A stretch of 64,000 nucleotides of DNA, taken from positions 1 to 64,000 of the forward strand of contig NZ_QJRI01000172.1 of the NCBI RefSeq assembly GCF_003254565.1. The letters are read 5' to 3'. Of the stretch, positions 8,383 through 16,827 are shown one piece after another. The stretch's first letter is position 1. Each line of letters begins with the position of its first letter. The notes under the pieces are model-generated. The model ran no database searches and was not told the origin of the DNA. It saw nothing but the letters and a program-made list of their open reading frames with translations. The position numbers were made by a program, and so were the translations under genes. The DNA comes from Flavobacterium nitrogenifigens (GTDB lineage: Bacteria > Bacteroidota > Bacteroidia > Flavobacteriales > Flavobacteriaceae).

Positions 8383-9024
8383 TCACAATACCCTTGAAAC
8401 CGTCAATCCATCACGAATTGGCAATAAAACTGTTTCTACTCTAGGATCGTCTTTTAAAAGCTGATTGTATTCTAAAAGTACTTTTGTGCTGACATCATTT
8501 GGATGAACTGGTTCTAGAATTTTTCCGCTCCAAAGAACATTATCCGATAAAATGATGCCGCCTTTATTCATTTTTGGGACAATCATTTCCCAATAATTCA
8601 AATAGTTTTCCTTATCTGCGTCAATAAAAACCAAATCGAATTTTAAATCTAAATCCGGGATAATACTTACGGCTTCTCCTAAATGCTGAAAGATTTGTTT
8701 TCCCCAAGGAGACATATCAAAATATTTTCGTTGAAAATCGACCAATTCTTCTTTGATATCAATGGTATGTAGCTGTCCGTTTTCTTGCATTCCTTCACAC
8801 AAACACAAAGCAGCATAACCAGTATAGGTCCCAATTTCAAGGATATTAACTGGGCGAATCAGTTTTGAAAGCATGCTTAGAACACGGCCTTGAAAATGCC
8901 CGCTTAGCATTCTTGGTAGAAGTATTTTTTGATAAGTTTCTTTATTGAGTTTCGCCAACAATTCTGGTTCTTTTTCAGAATGCTGTTCGATGTAATCTTC
9001 TAATTCTTGAGATATAAAATGCAT
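8383..9024 (-). CDS. Class I SAM-dependent O-methyltransferase
   Basis: The protein has 213 residues and belongs to the catechol/caffeoyl-CoA O-methyltransferase-like family (COG4122). The SAM-binding motif I is LEIGTYTGYAALCL (about 62-75), followed by HTIDI and the conserved FIDADKENYLNYW and LSDNVLWSGK segments, which carry the metal-binding Asp and Asn residues of this family. The start at 9022-9024 gives the full N-terminal helices. These enzymes methylate hydroxyl groups of small aromatic substrates; the substrate here is unknown. It is on the same strand as the PhyH gene but separated from it by a repeat. Confidence 0.88.
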   Translation of the reverse strand: MHFISQELEDYIEQHSEKEPELLAKLNKETYQKILLPRMLSGHFQGRVLSMLSKLIRPVNILEIGTYTGYAALCLCEGMQENGQLHTIDIKEELVDFQRKYFDMSPWGKQIFQHLGEAVSIIPDLDLKFDLVFIDADKENYLNYWEMIVPKMNKGGIILSDNVLWSGKILEPVHPNDVSTKVLLEYNQLLKDDPRVETVLLPIRDGLTVSRVL

Positions 9025-9086
9025 GTTGTAGTATCTTGTAATTTAGTTACAAAAATACAAAAATATGCCCTTAATATTAGGCATAA

Positions 9087-9117
9087 AAAAAACCATCCGC
9101 TGTGAGTGGATGGTTTC
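9087..9117 (-). terminator. Terminator of the helical lipoprotein gene
   Basis: On the minus strand AAACCATCCACTC / GCGGATGGTTTTTTTT forms a hairpin with a T run just after the stop of the gene at 9139. Confidence 0.75.
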
Positions 9118-9138
9118 TGTTTCAGATTTAGATGAAAT

Positions 9139-9504
9139 TTATTTTTTCAAAGCTTCATTTACCTCTTTAGCTGTTTTTACGGTTCCGTCTTTTGCAGCTT
9201 TTGCAGCATTTTCTACTTTTTCAGCACCTTTTTTAGTAGCATCTTTTACATCTTCCGCTGCTTTTTTAGTAGCGTCTTTTACATCATTTGCTGCTTTTTC
9301 TGTAGCATCTTTAGCTTTAGTAGCGGCACTTTCAGCTTTACTTACCGCAGTATCTTTCACTTCTTCGATATCTGATGTCAGAGAATCAACTTTGTTGCCA
9401 AGAGTTAATTCGTCTTCTGCAGGTTTGTTTTCTTTTTTCTCGCATGATTGAACAGCGAATGCTAATAAAGCAATTATAGCTAAACTCAAAATTTGTTTTT
9501 TCAT
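9139..9504 (-). CDS. Small lipoprotein with LEA/apolipoprotein-like helical repeats
   Basis: The protein has 121 residues. It has a lipoprotein signal with lipobox FAVQSC (Cys21), so it should be lipid-anchored. The body is almost entirely Ala/Lys/Glu/Asp in 11-residue periods (KDATEKAANDVKDATKKAAE), which predicts a long amphipathic helix like LEA or YtxH-type proteins. The family is often linked with stress or with envelope spacing, but no specific role is shown. The repeat makes the opposite strand look like an open frame too, which I regard as an artefact. It has its own terminator and stands alone. Confidence 0.8.
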   Translation of the reverse strand: MKKQILSLAIIALLAFAVQSCEKKENKPAEDELTLGNKVDSLTSDIEEVKDTAVSKAESAATKAKDATEKAANDVKDATKKAAEDVKDATKKGAEKVENAAKAAKDGTVKTAKEVNEALKK

Positions 9505-9684
9505 AATTTCAATTTTTTTTTTAGGTTGATAAAACTTAAAGGTTAAAATGGCTGAAAAATAAAATTACAAATTTTAAAATGATTGAGCTCTTTGTAAGAT
9601 TATGTTTTCTTTTTAGAGTAAAACAATTCTTGTGCCAAATTTTGAAATTATGCTGTAGGGCATTAATTTTTTAGAAGAAAAATA

Positions 9685-10236
9685 TTAGTTTTTGTATAAA
9701 CTGAAATTAATCACAATATCATCTTTAACTTTAATGAGACCAGCCATTTTTACTGGTGGCTCCAACTCAATATCAGAGAACTTTAAACTAAGTGTTCCTT
9801 GAATTTTATCATCGGTGTTATATAGTATAAAATCTTTGTATTTGAGTGTTTTATCAGTTATGAAAAAGTTTAGTCTGCATTTGTAATTTTTCCCCATTGA
9901 TTTTATATCGCTGATAGAAACTGTGCTGTTGGGGAATTTTTTCACTTTTACTGTTCCTTGTAAATCTTTCGTCATTATTTTATTGCCACAATCAAAGTTT
10001 GACATTTTAATGTCGGTATTAAAAGTGTTCTTTTTAACTGAGTTTACGTAAACAGTATCTTTTATAGAAAAGGTGTTTGAGCAATTGTATTTGCCCACAG
10101 TTGATAGGCCTGTGATTTCTATTTTTATTTTATTTATTACCACAGCTGTATCTTCTGGAAAAAAAGTGGGTTTAGCACTTCCTAAGAAAAAGAAAACTAC
10201 TAAACCCATAATTAAGATTGAAAATCTCGTTTTCAT
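9685..10236 (-). CDS. Exported YceI-like/unknown protein, end of the porin operon
   Basis: The protein has 183 residues with a signal sequence (1-22, FFFLGSAKP). The mature part is predicted all-beta, with KYNCSNTFSIKDTVYVNS and a closing LIKVKDDIVINFSLYKN that resembles the end of YceI proteins (the last strand, lgvikvkDevtl.f). I start at the ATG at 10234-10236; an earlier ATG at 10257 would overlap the porin end and lengthen the signal unnaturally. It lies directly after the porin gene and probably belongs to one transcript with yceI and the porin. The function is unknown; a lipid-like ligand-binding barrel is possible. Confidence 0.65.
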   Translation of the reverse strand: MKTRFSILIMGLVVFFFLGSAKPTFFPEDTAVVINKIKIEITGLSTVGKYNCSNTFSIKDTVYVNSVKKNTFNTDIKMSNFDCGNKIMTKDLQGTVKVKKFPNSTVSISDIKSMGKNYKCRLNFFITDKTLKYKDFILYNTDDKIQGTLSLKFSDIELEPPVKMAGLIKVKDDIVINFSLYKN

Positions 10237-10246
10237 TTTTGTTACA

Positions 10247-11683
10247 TTAGAATGCAATAGTTGCTTCGAATACTAAACCTTCAAATTTACCACCATAAAA
10301 GTTGTTTAGATTTCCAGTAGCAGGATCTCCTGTAAATTGTGAATAATCTTTATATTTTTGATTAACGTAGTTTAATTTAGCTAAAATGTTTTTAGTCATA
10401 AACCAACCAGCACTTGCTTCAAATTTATCTACAGTAACCTTTTTAGCATCAGCATTAGATAATTTTCCTGATACAGTATTGTATTTTCCTCCGATATAGA
10501 ATTGTTCAGTTCCTCCAAATCTGTAAATAAGCTCTGAAGCATATTGATTAGCAGTACGTTTATCGTCACTACCAACTTTATCTCCTCCTGAAGCTAATTC
10601 GATTGTTCCGAAGAATTCAAGTCCTTTATATTTTACAAAAGGGTTGATCATGTACGTAGTAGCCCAATTTCCGAAATTAGGGTTGAACGTTGCTTCCGGA
10701 GTAGATTTTTTATTAAAACTAGCAGGAACATCAATTGGAGTTGTAGTGGTATCACCATTAGCATCAGTCTTAGTTATGGTGTTTTTATAAGCGTTATTGT
10801 TCAATATGCCCCAATAACCAAATCCTGATCTATTAGCAGAATATATGTTGGCATTACCAAGATTTGCATTATGATAATAAGAACCGGTTAATCTTACTCT
10901 CAAATCTTCATTAAGTTGTTTGTCAAAACCTAATTTAGCTAAGATTGAAGGGCTGTGCGTTGTATTAGCGTTTGGTCCATTAGGATAAAAAACTTCTTCG
11001 TTACTTTGATTTAAATTACCATTTGTAACACCTAACATACTTACCAATCCGCTTCTGTTATAGTAAACTTCCATACCCATTTCTGTAGTGAAAGAATACA
11101 TGATGTTGTTTCCAACAAATGCATTTTTGATTGTATTACCATTGTCAGAACCTCTAAAGTGAGCATCACCAAAATTGTTCTCCATTTGCCCAATTTTAAT
11201 TGTAGCATATTTCATGAAATCAGCCAAGAAATCCTTTTTGATAAAATCTAACTTGTCAATTTGTAAATATCCACCTTTTACGTAAGATTCATTATGGTGT
11301 CTTGAAGCTAAGTAGACATCTAAATTTACTCTTACACCATCAAACAATTGAGCACCAAGATACATATCAGCAGCAGGAAGCGTAAAATTGTTCTCAGTAT
11401 TCATTAAACGATATCCTGTAATTGATCTAGTTGTTGTCCCTGTAGTAGTTGTAATGTTATTAGGTTGGTCGTTGAATGAATTCGTTGCTTGGAAATCCAT
11501 GTTGAAAGCACCTCCAAGGTCAATACTAAGACCTTTAAATTCTCGATTGTCTTTTTGAACGTCGAATACGTTGATACCATCTTTTCCTCTAGAGATTTGG
11601 TTTTGCATGTTTCCAAAACTGACCTGTGCCTGAACAGCAAATGTGCTGATTAATGTGACGAATAGAATATAAATTTTCTTCAT
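10247..11683 (-). CDS. Outer-membrane beta-barrel (porin-like) protein
   Basis: The protein has 478 residues. A signal peptide (1-20, ending VQAQ) is followed by alternating-hydrophobicity beta strands. The barrel contains DGVRVNLDVYLASRHHNESYVKGGYLQID and ends with FEATIAF, a terminal aromatic residue typical of barrels inserted by the BAM complex. No plug domain or TonB box is visible, so it is not a TonB-dependent receptor. It starts 5 bases after the stop of the yceI gene at 11689, so both should be co-transcribed from the promoter near 12343. The pairing of a porin with YceI proteins suggests uptake or handling of a hydrophobic or small ligand, which is inference. Confidence 0.75.
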   Translation of the reverse strand: MKKIYILFVTLISTFAVQAQVSFGNMQNQISRGKDGINVFDVQKDNREFKGLSIDLGGAFNMDFQATNSFNDQPNNITTTTGTTTRSITGYRLMNTENNFTLPAADMYLGAQLFDGVRVNLDVYLASRHHNESYVKGGYLQIDKLDFIKKDFLADFMKYATIKIGQMENNFGDAHFRGSDNGNTIKNAFVGNNIMYSFTTEMGMEVYYNRSGLVSMLGVTNGNLNQSNEEVFYPNGPNANTTHSPSILAKLGFDKQLNEDLRVRLTGSYYHNANLGNANIYSANRSGFGYWGILNNNAYKNTITKTDANGDTTTTPIDVPASFNKKSTPEATFNPNFGNWATTYMINPFVKYKGLEFFGTIELASGGDKVGSDDKRTANQYASELIYRFGGTEQFYIGGKYNTVSGKLSNADAKKVTVDKFEASAGWFMTKNILAKLNYVNQKYKDYSQFTGDPATGNLNNFYGGKFEGLVFEATIAF

Positions 11684-11688
11684 GGCGT

Positions 11689-12258
11689 TTATAAATTAAA
11701 GTTTAAATTGAATTTTAGTGTTAGGTCTTGACCTGTTTTAATTGTTCCAAGCATTGCTGTTGGAGATTTCATTCCGAAATCTGTAAAAGTGATTTTGTTA
11801 GTTCCTTGAAGGTTTAATCCATCTTTTGTAACCGTTGTTTTTACAGAAGTTTTGTAAACTTTGCTAACTCCGGCAATGGTATAAGTTCCTGTAAGTTCCC
11901 AAGTTGTTTCATTTACTTTTTCAGCAGATTTAAGAACGTATTTAATGTTTTTGTTTTTGTCTGTTTTTAAGGTTTCGTAAGCCACTTTATCCATGCTTTT
12001 TTTCTCGCTTTTAACACTTTCTGCTAAAAGAGTAACAGTCAAAGCTTCAATATCAGTCAGTTTTCCATTTGCAATATTTAAAGTTGCTGTTCCAGTTCCA
12101 GAAGCCGATTTCATTTCCCAGTCATGAAGCGTAGAAGTACCCGCAACAGAAAAAGTTGATTTGTCATCTAATGCATATGATTTTTGTGCTGTCGCAAATG
12201 TGCTGATTCCTAAAAAAGCTGTTACAATGGCGAAAAGTTTTAATGTATTTGTTTTCAT
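11689..12258 (-). CDS. YceI-family periplasmic protein (first copy)
   Basis: The protein has 189 residues. A signal peptide ends at TFATAQ. The YceI lipocalin-like barrel begins with YALDDKSTFSVAGTSTLHDWEMKS and ends with GMKSPTAMLGTIKTGQDLTLKFNLNFNL, both hallmark segments. YceI proteins bind polyisoprenoid or other amphipathic molecules in the periplasm. I take the ATG at 12256-12258 because it has an A-rich leader; the ATG nine bases upstream is possible, and a longer reading to 12345 runs through the promoter. It heads a likely operon with the porin and the 183-residue protein. A class II-like palindrome and -7 box lie 85-128 bases upstream. Confidence 0.88.
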   Translation of the reverse strand: MKTNTLKLFAIVTAFLGISTFATAQKSYALDDKSTFSVAGTSTLHDWEMKSASGTGTATLNIANGKLTDIEALTVTLLAESVKSEKKSMDKVAYETLKTDKNKNIKYVLKSAEKVNETTWELTGTYTIAGVSKVYKTSVKTTVTKDGLNLQGTNKITFTDFGMKSPTAMLGTIKTGQDLTLKFNLNFNL

Positions 12259-12342
12259 TTTTGTCATGTTTATATTGTGAAAAAATAAGTTAATAGTCGG
12301 CCAGTTTCTATTTAGTACTAAGAATGTTGTTTTAACTTGAAT

Positions 12343-12386
12343 CAAAGATCTCTCTATAAATTAGCTTTGTACATGATAAAAATCAT
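12343..12386 (-). promoter_or_regulatory. FNR/CRP-like palindrome with -7-like box upstream of yceI (first copy)
   Basis: The 14-base palindrome ATGATAAAAATCAT lies at 12373-12386. A minus-strand -7-like box (GATCTTTG, read from 12350 to 12343) lies downstream. From the palindrome centre to the far edge of the box is 36.5 bases, exactly as at the second yceI gene. The centre falls near -43 of the predicted start of transcription, where class II CRP/FNR activators bind. Confidence 0.65.
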
Positions 12387-12561
12387 TGTTAAAATTTTAT
12401 TAAATAGGTATTTAATAACTACAACGTTTTCATTTTTTAGAGAATCGATTGTTAAAGCAAAAAGAGAAGGTTGATTTTATCAAATTGATATTTTTTAACA
12501 TTTATTTTGAATTGGCAAAAAGTTAAAAAAGGAGTATTCTTTAACATTATCAATAAGAATT

Positions 12562-13122
12562 CTAACTCAGAATAATATTGAAGATTACAGTTAAATCTTT
12601 CCCCGCTTTTACAACTCCAAGAGCTGCTTTAGGAGGCGTCATTTCAAAATCGCCAAAAGTGATTTGATTAGAACCTTGCAAAATGAAACTTCCTTTGCTG
12701 GTCGTTACTTTTACCTGAGTTTTGTATTCTTTGCTTACGCCTGCAATAGTGTACACTCCTGTAAGATTCCAAGTTGTTTCATCAATCTTTTCTGCGGATT
12801 TTAAAACATACTCAATGTATTTGTGTGTTTCGGTATCCATGGCTTCATAAGCGACTTTGTCCATGCTTGCTTTGTAGCTTTTTAGGCTTTCTGCCAATAA
12901 AGAAACAGTCAAGCTATTTATTCCTGCTAGTTTAGCATCTTTAACCATTAGGCTGGCAGTTCCTGTTCCTTCTGTAGATTTCATTACCCAATCGTGTACG
13001 GTAGAAGTGCCTGCCACTTCAAAAGTTGAGTTTGCAGCTACATTATAATTTTTTTGAGCATTTGCCTGCAATGCCATTGTTGTAAAAATTACTGTCAGTA
13101 AAAATGATTGAATTGTTTTCAT
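12562..13122 (-). CDS. YceI-family periplasmic protein (second copy)
   Basis: The protein has 186 residues, closely related to the protein at 11689-12258. It has a signal peptide ending NANAQ, then NYNVAANSTFEVAGTSTVHDWVMKSTEGTGTASL, and ends DFEMTPPKAALGVVKAGKDLTVIFNIILS. The start is the ATG at 13120-13122; the frame runs a few codons further up without need. The 303-base gap to the next yceI gene, which has its own promoter, shows that the two are separate units rather than one operon. Duplication followed by retention of the same regulatory palindrome suggests that both are needed under the same condition. Confidence 0.88.
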   Translation of the reverse strand: MKTIQSFLLTVIFTTMALQANAQKNYNVAANSTFEVAGTSTVHDWVMKSTEGTGTASLMVKDAKLAGINSLTVSLLAESLKSYKASMDKVAYEAMDTETHKYIEYVLKSAEKIDETTWNLTGVYTIAGVSKEYKTQVKVTTSKGSFILQGSNQITFGDFEMTPPKAALGVVKAGKDLTVIFNIILS

Positions 13123-13213
13123 GTTGATAAAGTATAGGTTAATCATTTAAATAAGGAAGCTGTAGAATTCAGTTAGTGGTAAAAGAATTATGAGATGCCC
13201 TTATTTCTTAGAC

Positions 13214-13257
13214 CAAAATTATCACGCGCGTGAAGAAATAGGAATGATAAAAATCAT
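13214..13257 (-). promoter_or_regulatory. FNR/CRP-like palindrome with -7 box upstream of yceI (second copy)
   Basis: ATGATAAAAATCAT at 13244-13257 is identical to the site at 12373-12386. A perfect minus-strand -7 box, TAATTTTG (13221 down to 13214), follows with the same 36.5-base centre-to-edge distance. The rest of the 13147-13483 gap shows only A/T-rich leader and the rlmN promoter. Confidence 0.7.
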
Positions 13258-13471
13258 GGCGAAAGTTTTATTAAATTGGTATAGTAAAGAGTGCGAAGCC
13301 TTGTTGTTCCTAGGATTTTGATTTTTGTAAAACAGAATTAAGAGTTAACTGTTTGCTTGTTAGCTTGTTGTGTTGTTTGTCGAAAAATGTCAACTTCATT
13401 TTTTGACCAGCTTTTTTTGAGGTTTAATTAAGAATGAATGTAAAAACAAAGCAAAAAATGACAAAAGTGAT

Positions 13472-13479
13472 TAACTTTG
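13472..13479 (+). promoter_or_regulatory. -7 box of rlmN
   Basis: TAACTTTG matches TAnnTTTG but ends only 4 bases before the first ATG of rlmN (13484). Transcription would begin near 13485, so either the second ATG at 13490 is used or the mRNA is leaderless or nearly so. No TTG is seen at -33 spacing. Confidence 0.4.
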
Positions 13480-13483
13480 CAGC

Positions 13484-14527
13484 ATGCAAATGGAGAAAAA
13501 AGACATACGAGCCTTATCAAAAGACCAGCTTCGCGATTTTTTTGTTGAAAATGGAGATAAAGCTTTCCGCGGAAATCAGGTTTATGAGTGGTTATGGAGC
13601 AAAGGCGCTCACAGTTTTGAAGATATGACAAACGTAGCGAAAGCTACAAGATCAATGCTTGAAAATAATTTTGTAATCAACCATATTAAAGTTGATACCA
13701 TGCAGAGAAGTAGTGACGGAACTGTGAAAAATGCCGTTCGACTTCATGACGGACTTGTGGTAGAATCGGTTTTAATTCCGACAGAAACAAGAACTACTGC
13801 CTGCGTTTCTAGTCAGGTTGGTTGCAGTCTAGATTGTAATTTCTGCGCAACAGCAAGATTAAAAAGAATGAGAAACCTAGAACCGGGCGAAATCTACGAT
13901 CAAGTTCTAGCTATCGATAAAGAAAGCCGTTTATATTACAATCACCCACTTTCGAATATTGTTTTTATGGGAATGGGAGAGCCTTTAATGAATTATAATA
14001 ATGTCATTAAAGCTATCGATATGATTACGTCTGAAGAAGGTTTAGGAATGTCTCCGAAACGAATTATGGTTTCGACATCAGGAATTCCTAAAATGATCAA
14101 AAAAATGGCAGATGACGATGTGAAGTTTAAGCTTGCAGTTTCTCTGCATTCGGCAATAGACGAGACACGTGCTCGTATTATGCCTTTCAGTAAAAACTTT
14201 CCTTTAAAAGATTTGCGAGAAGCATTAGAATATTGGTACAGAAAAACAAAAAGTAAGATATCTTACGAATATGTAGTCTGGAAAGGAATCAATGATGATA
14301 AAGCTTCAGTTGATGCGTTAGTGAAATTCTGCAAATATGTGCCATGTAAAGTTAATTTGATTGAATACAATCCAATTGATGATGGTGAATTCCAACAAGC
14401 TTCAGAAGAATCGATTATGGCTTACATAAAAGCGTTGGAAAATATTGGAGTAGTGGTAAAAGTACGTCGTAGCCGAGGAAAAGACATCGACGCCGCCTGC
14501 GGACAATTAGCCAACAAAGAAGCGTAA
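13484..14527 (+). CDS. rlmN: Dual-specificity RNA methyltransferase RlmN
   Basis: This is a radical SAM enzyme that methylates C2 of A2503 in 23S rRNA and A37 of some tRNAs. The protein has 347 residues. The [4Fe-4S] ligands are C114, C118 and C121 in GCSLDCNFCATARL. The second functional cysteines are C107 (ACVSSQVG) and C339 (DIDAACGQLA), the pair expected for the methyl-carrier and resolving cysteines of RlmN. MGMGEPLMNYNNV and VSTSG are the SAM-binding motifs. The start is the ATG at 13484 or, given the promoter position, the ATG at 13490. It is a monocistronic gene with a strong shared terminator downstream. Confidence 0.95.
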   Translation: MQMEKKDIRALSKDQLRDFFVENGDKAFRGNQVYEWLWSKGAHSFEDMTNVAKATRSMLENNFVINHIKVDTMQRSSDGTVKNAVRLHDGLVVESVLIPTETRTTACVSSQVGCSLDCNFCATARLKRMRNLEPGEIYDQVLAIDKESRLYYNHPLSNIVFMGMGEPLMNYNNVIKAIDMITSEEGLGMSPKRIMVSTSGIPKMIKKMADDDVKFKLAVSLHSAIDETRARIMPFSKNFPLKDLREALEYWYRKTKSKISYEYVVWKGINDDKASVDALVKFCKYVPCKVNLIEYNPIDDGEFQQASEESIMAYIKALENIGVVVKVRRSRGKDIDAACGQLANKEA

Positions 14528-14529
14528 AG

Positions 14530-14549
14530 AAATACTCCGTTAGGAGTAT
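14530..14549 (+). other. Small hairpin after rlmN
   Basis: ATACTCC GTTA GGAGTAT is a perfect 7-base stem with a 4-base loop directly after the rlmN stop, without a T run. It may stabilise the 3' end of the mRNA; its role is unknown. Confidence 0.4.
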
Positions 14550-14557
14550 CTGATCGG

Positions 14558-14612
14558 TATAAAAAAAGCATTAAAAACAAGACTTATTTCTCGTTTTTAA
14601 TGCTTTTTTTTG
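14558..14612. terminator. Bidirectional terminator between rlmN and the lipoprotein gene
   Basis: AAAAAAAGCATTAAAAAC and GTTTTTAATGCTTTTTTTT form a long stem with A and T runs on both sides, suited to the convergent genes rlmN and 14627-15490. Confidence 0.85.
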
Positions 14613-14626
14613 GACAAAAAGGATGC

Positions 14627-15490
14627 TTATTTTTTCAAATCTATTTCTTCTGTAACTCCATCTTTGGTTACTTTTGCTAGAGTATCGCATTCTCCGTTTC
14701 CATAATCAATAGTTGCCAAAGCGCCATTTTTAGTAATAGAAACAATTCCTTTTACTGCAATAGATTTTCTGCAAGAAGCATTAAATTCTAAAGGAGTTGT
14801 GATTTCTGCCGAAAAAGTATCTCCATTAGGGAAAGTCGTAGAACCGCTTCCTGTTACGACAAATACATTATCATCCCAATCAAACCAAGTATCGTAACCA
14901 GAAGTCATTTCTTTAATGAGAGTTCCTTTTCTAGAATAAACTTTTCCATCATCAAAAGTAATTGTTAGATCTATGGCTGCTGTTGATACGGGGTGTGGTG
15001 TTACTAATAAATCAGTTTCCTTGATCGTTCTTACAATGCTTTTGCTTCCCTGAAGTTTTCTGCCATTATGATAAAACCCTTCAAAAGTATAGCTGATGGT
15101 TTGTGTGGAAGATGTAAAATCGTTCGAGAAAGAAACGACCATTTTTCCTTTTACAGTATTTCCGTTATTAAGTGTACAGCCTTCTACGCCAAAATCTACT
15201 GTTTTTGTCCAAGTATTATTGGTTAAAACCGTAGTAATTGTGGCACAGCTTGGAAGATAATTTTTTATTGGTCCGCTTGGTTTTGAAGTTACGTTAAGCT
15301 GAGAACTAAACTGGTCTTCAGCAATATTAGTAACGTCTTCTACAGAAGCGTCGATTTTAGAATTAGCTACAATTTCGTCGTTTGTAATCTTAGCTGATGA
15401 TCCGTCATTTGTTTTTTCATCAGAATTACAGCTAATGAAAAAAGACAATGTAATTATACATGTTCCAATTAATAAAAATTTTGTTTTCAT
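14627..15490 (-). CDS. Lipoprotein of unknown function
   Basis: The protein has 287 residues. A lipoprotein signal with lipobox FFISC (Cys21) anchors it to the membrane. The mature part is acidic at first, then predicted beta-rich, with two halves that look alike: TKTVDFGVEGCTLNNGNTVKGKMVVSF and a later GIVSITKNGALATIDYGNGECDTLAKV. This suggests an internal repeat of a beta-sandwich with paired cysteines. I do not recognise the family beyond a general flavobacterial lipoprotein. It is monocistronic, convergent with rlmN. Confidence 0.75.
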   Translation of the reverse strand: MKTKFLLIGTCIITLSFFISCNSDEKTNDGSSAKITNDEIVANSKIDASVEDVTNIAEDQFSSQLNVTSKPSGPIKNYLPSCATITTVLTNNTWTKTVDFGVEGCTLNNGNTVKGKMVVSFSNDFTSSTQTISYTFEGFYHNGRKLQGSKSIVRTIKETDLLVTPHPVSTAAIDLTITFDDGKVYSRKGTLIKEMTSGYDTWFDWDDNVFVVTGSGSTTFPNGDTFSAEITTPLEFNASCRKSIAVKGIVSITKNGALATIDYGNGECDTLAKVTKDGVTEEIDLKK

Positions 15491-15634
15491 AAATAAATAG
15501 TTTTGGGTTTTCTTTTACGTTAATGAATTCAAATCAGTATTAGTTAGAGCTATTTTTGGTGGGAATTTTTAGGTTTAGACATAAAATATTGCAATCGTAA
15601 CCTAAAATACACAACGTATTTTTATTTAAAATAG

Positions 15635-15642
15635 TATATTTG
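15635..15642 (+). promoter_or_regulatory. -7 box of the polyprenyl synthase gene
   Basis: TATATTTG matches TAnnTTTG and lies 8 bases before the ATG, implying a very short leader. A -33 TTG at normal spacing is not seen. Confidence 0.4.
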
Positions 15643-15650
15643 GAGTCTAA

Positions 15651-16628
15651 ATGAATATTACGTCTCAAATAAAGCAGCCCATTTTTAACGAGATGGAACT
15701 TTTCGAAAAAAAGTTCCATGAGTCGATGACTTCAAAGGTTGCGTTATTAAACCGAATCACTTATTATATCGTAAACCGCAAGGGAAAACAAATGCGTCCG
15801 ATGTTTGTTTTTCTTACTGCAAAAATGGTTTCTGGCGGGACAGTAAACGAAAGAACCTATCGCGGAGCTTCAGTAATTGAGCTTATTCACACCGCAACTT
15901 TAGTACATGATGACGTAGTAGATGACAGTAATCGCCGTCGCGGATTTTTCTCAATCAATGCGCTTTGGAAAAACAAAATTGCTGTTTTGGTTGGAGACTA
16001 TTTATTGTCGAAAGGTTTACTGCTTTCAATCGATAATGGCGATTTTGATTTATTGAGAATTATTTCTGTGGCCGTTCGTGAAATGAGCGAAGGAGAATTG
16101 CTTCAAATCGAAAAAGCAAGAAGACTTGATATTACAGAAGATGTTTACTACGAAATCATCAGAAAGAAAACAGCGACGCTTATTGCAGCGTGTTGTGCGC
16201 TTGGCGCGAAAGCTGTAATCGAAGACGATGCTCAGGTAGAAAACATGCGTAAGTTTGGTGAATTGATAGGAATGGCTTTCCAGATCAAAGACGATTTATT
16301 TGATTATAGCGAAGAAGCCATCGGAAAACCAACTGGAATAGATATTAAAGAGCAAAAAATGACGTTGCCTTTAATTCATGTTTTAAATACTTGTACTCCG
16401 CAAGAAAAAAAGTGGCTGATAAACTCCATCAAAAACCACAACAAAGACAAAAAACGCGTAAAAGAAGTGATTGCCTTTGTGAAAAATAACAATGGTTTGG
16501 CTTACGCCGAAAACAAAATGGTGCAATTCCAGCAGGAAGCACTTTCTCTACTTCAAAACTTCGAAGATTCAGAATACAAAGACGCTTTGACTTTGATGGT
16601 GAACTACGTTATTGAGAGAAAAAAATAA
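15651..16628 (+). CDS. Polyprenyl (long-chain isoprenyl) diphosphate synthase
   Basis: This is a trans-prenyltransferase of 325 residues that adds isopentenyl units to an allylic diphosphate, probably making the side chain of menaquinone. The first aspartate-rich motif is D87-D-V-V-D91-D92 followed by RRRG, and the second is D214-D-L-F-D218. Small residues sit before the first motif (LIHTATLVHDD), which in this family favours a long product. GKQMRP near residue 45-50 is the isopentenyl-diphosphate-binding segment. It is a single gene with a promoter box close to the start; the next gene begins 199 bases later. Confidence 0.92.
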   Translation: MNITSQIKQPIFNEMELFEKKFHESMTSKVALLNRITYYIVNRKGKQMRPMFVFLTAKMVSGGTVNERTYRGASVIELIHTATLVHDDVVDDSNRRRGFFSINALWKNKIAVLVGDYLLSKGLLLSIDNGDFDLLRIISVAVREMSEGELLQIEKARRLDITEDVYYEIIRKKTATLIAACCALGAKAVIEDDAQVENMRKFGELIGMAFQIKDDLFDYSEEAIGKPTGIDIKEQKMTLPLIHVLNTCTPQEKKWLINSIKNHNKDKKRVKEVIAFVKNNNGLAYAENKMVQFQQEALSLLQNFEDSEYKDALTLMVNYVIERKK

Positions 16629-16827
16629 TCTTTTTTAATTAGATAATCAGAAAATTTGTCAATTTGATAATTGATTTACTTTGTTGTAAATCAGTGTTAT
16701 ATTTCTTGTGGTTGGAATTTGGATTTTTTTTATTGAAATTTTTTAAACCAGATGCAACCATTTCAAATCGACAATCGTCTATGCTAATAGAAGTCTGTTT
16801 CTAAAACCAAAACCGAAAAGCTTATTA

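Noticed and set aside
9065..9451. Plus-strand open frame of 128 codons opposite the helical lipoprotein gene
   Set aside because: It is Ser/Ala/Phe-rich as the reverse complement of an Ala/Lys/Asp repeat would be, overlaps a terminator, and has no family features.
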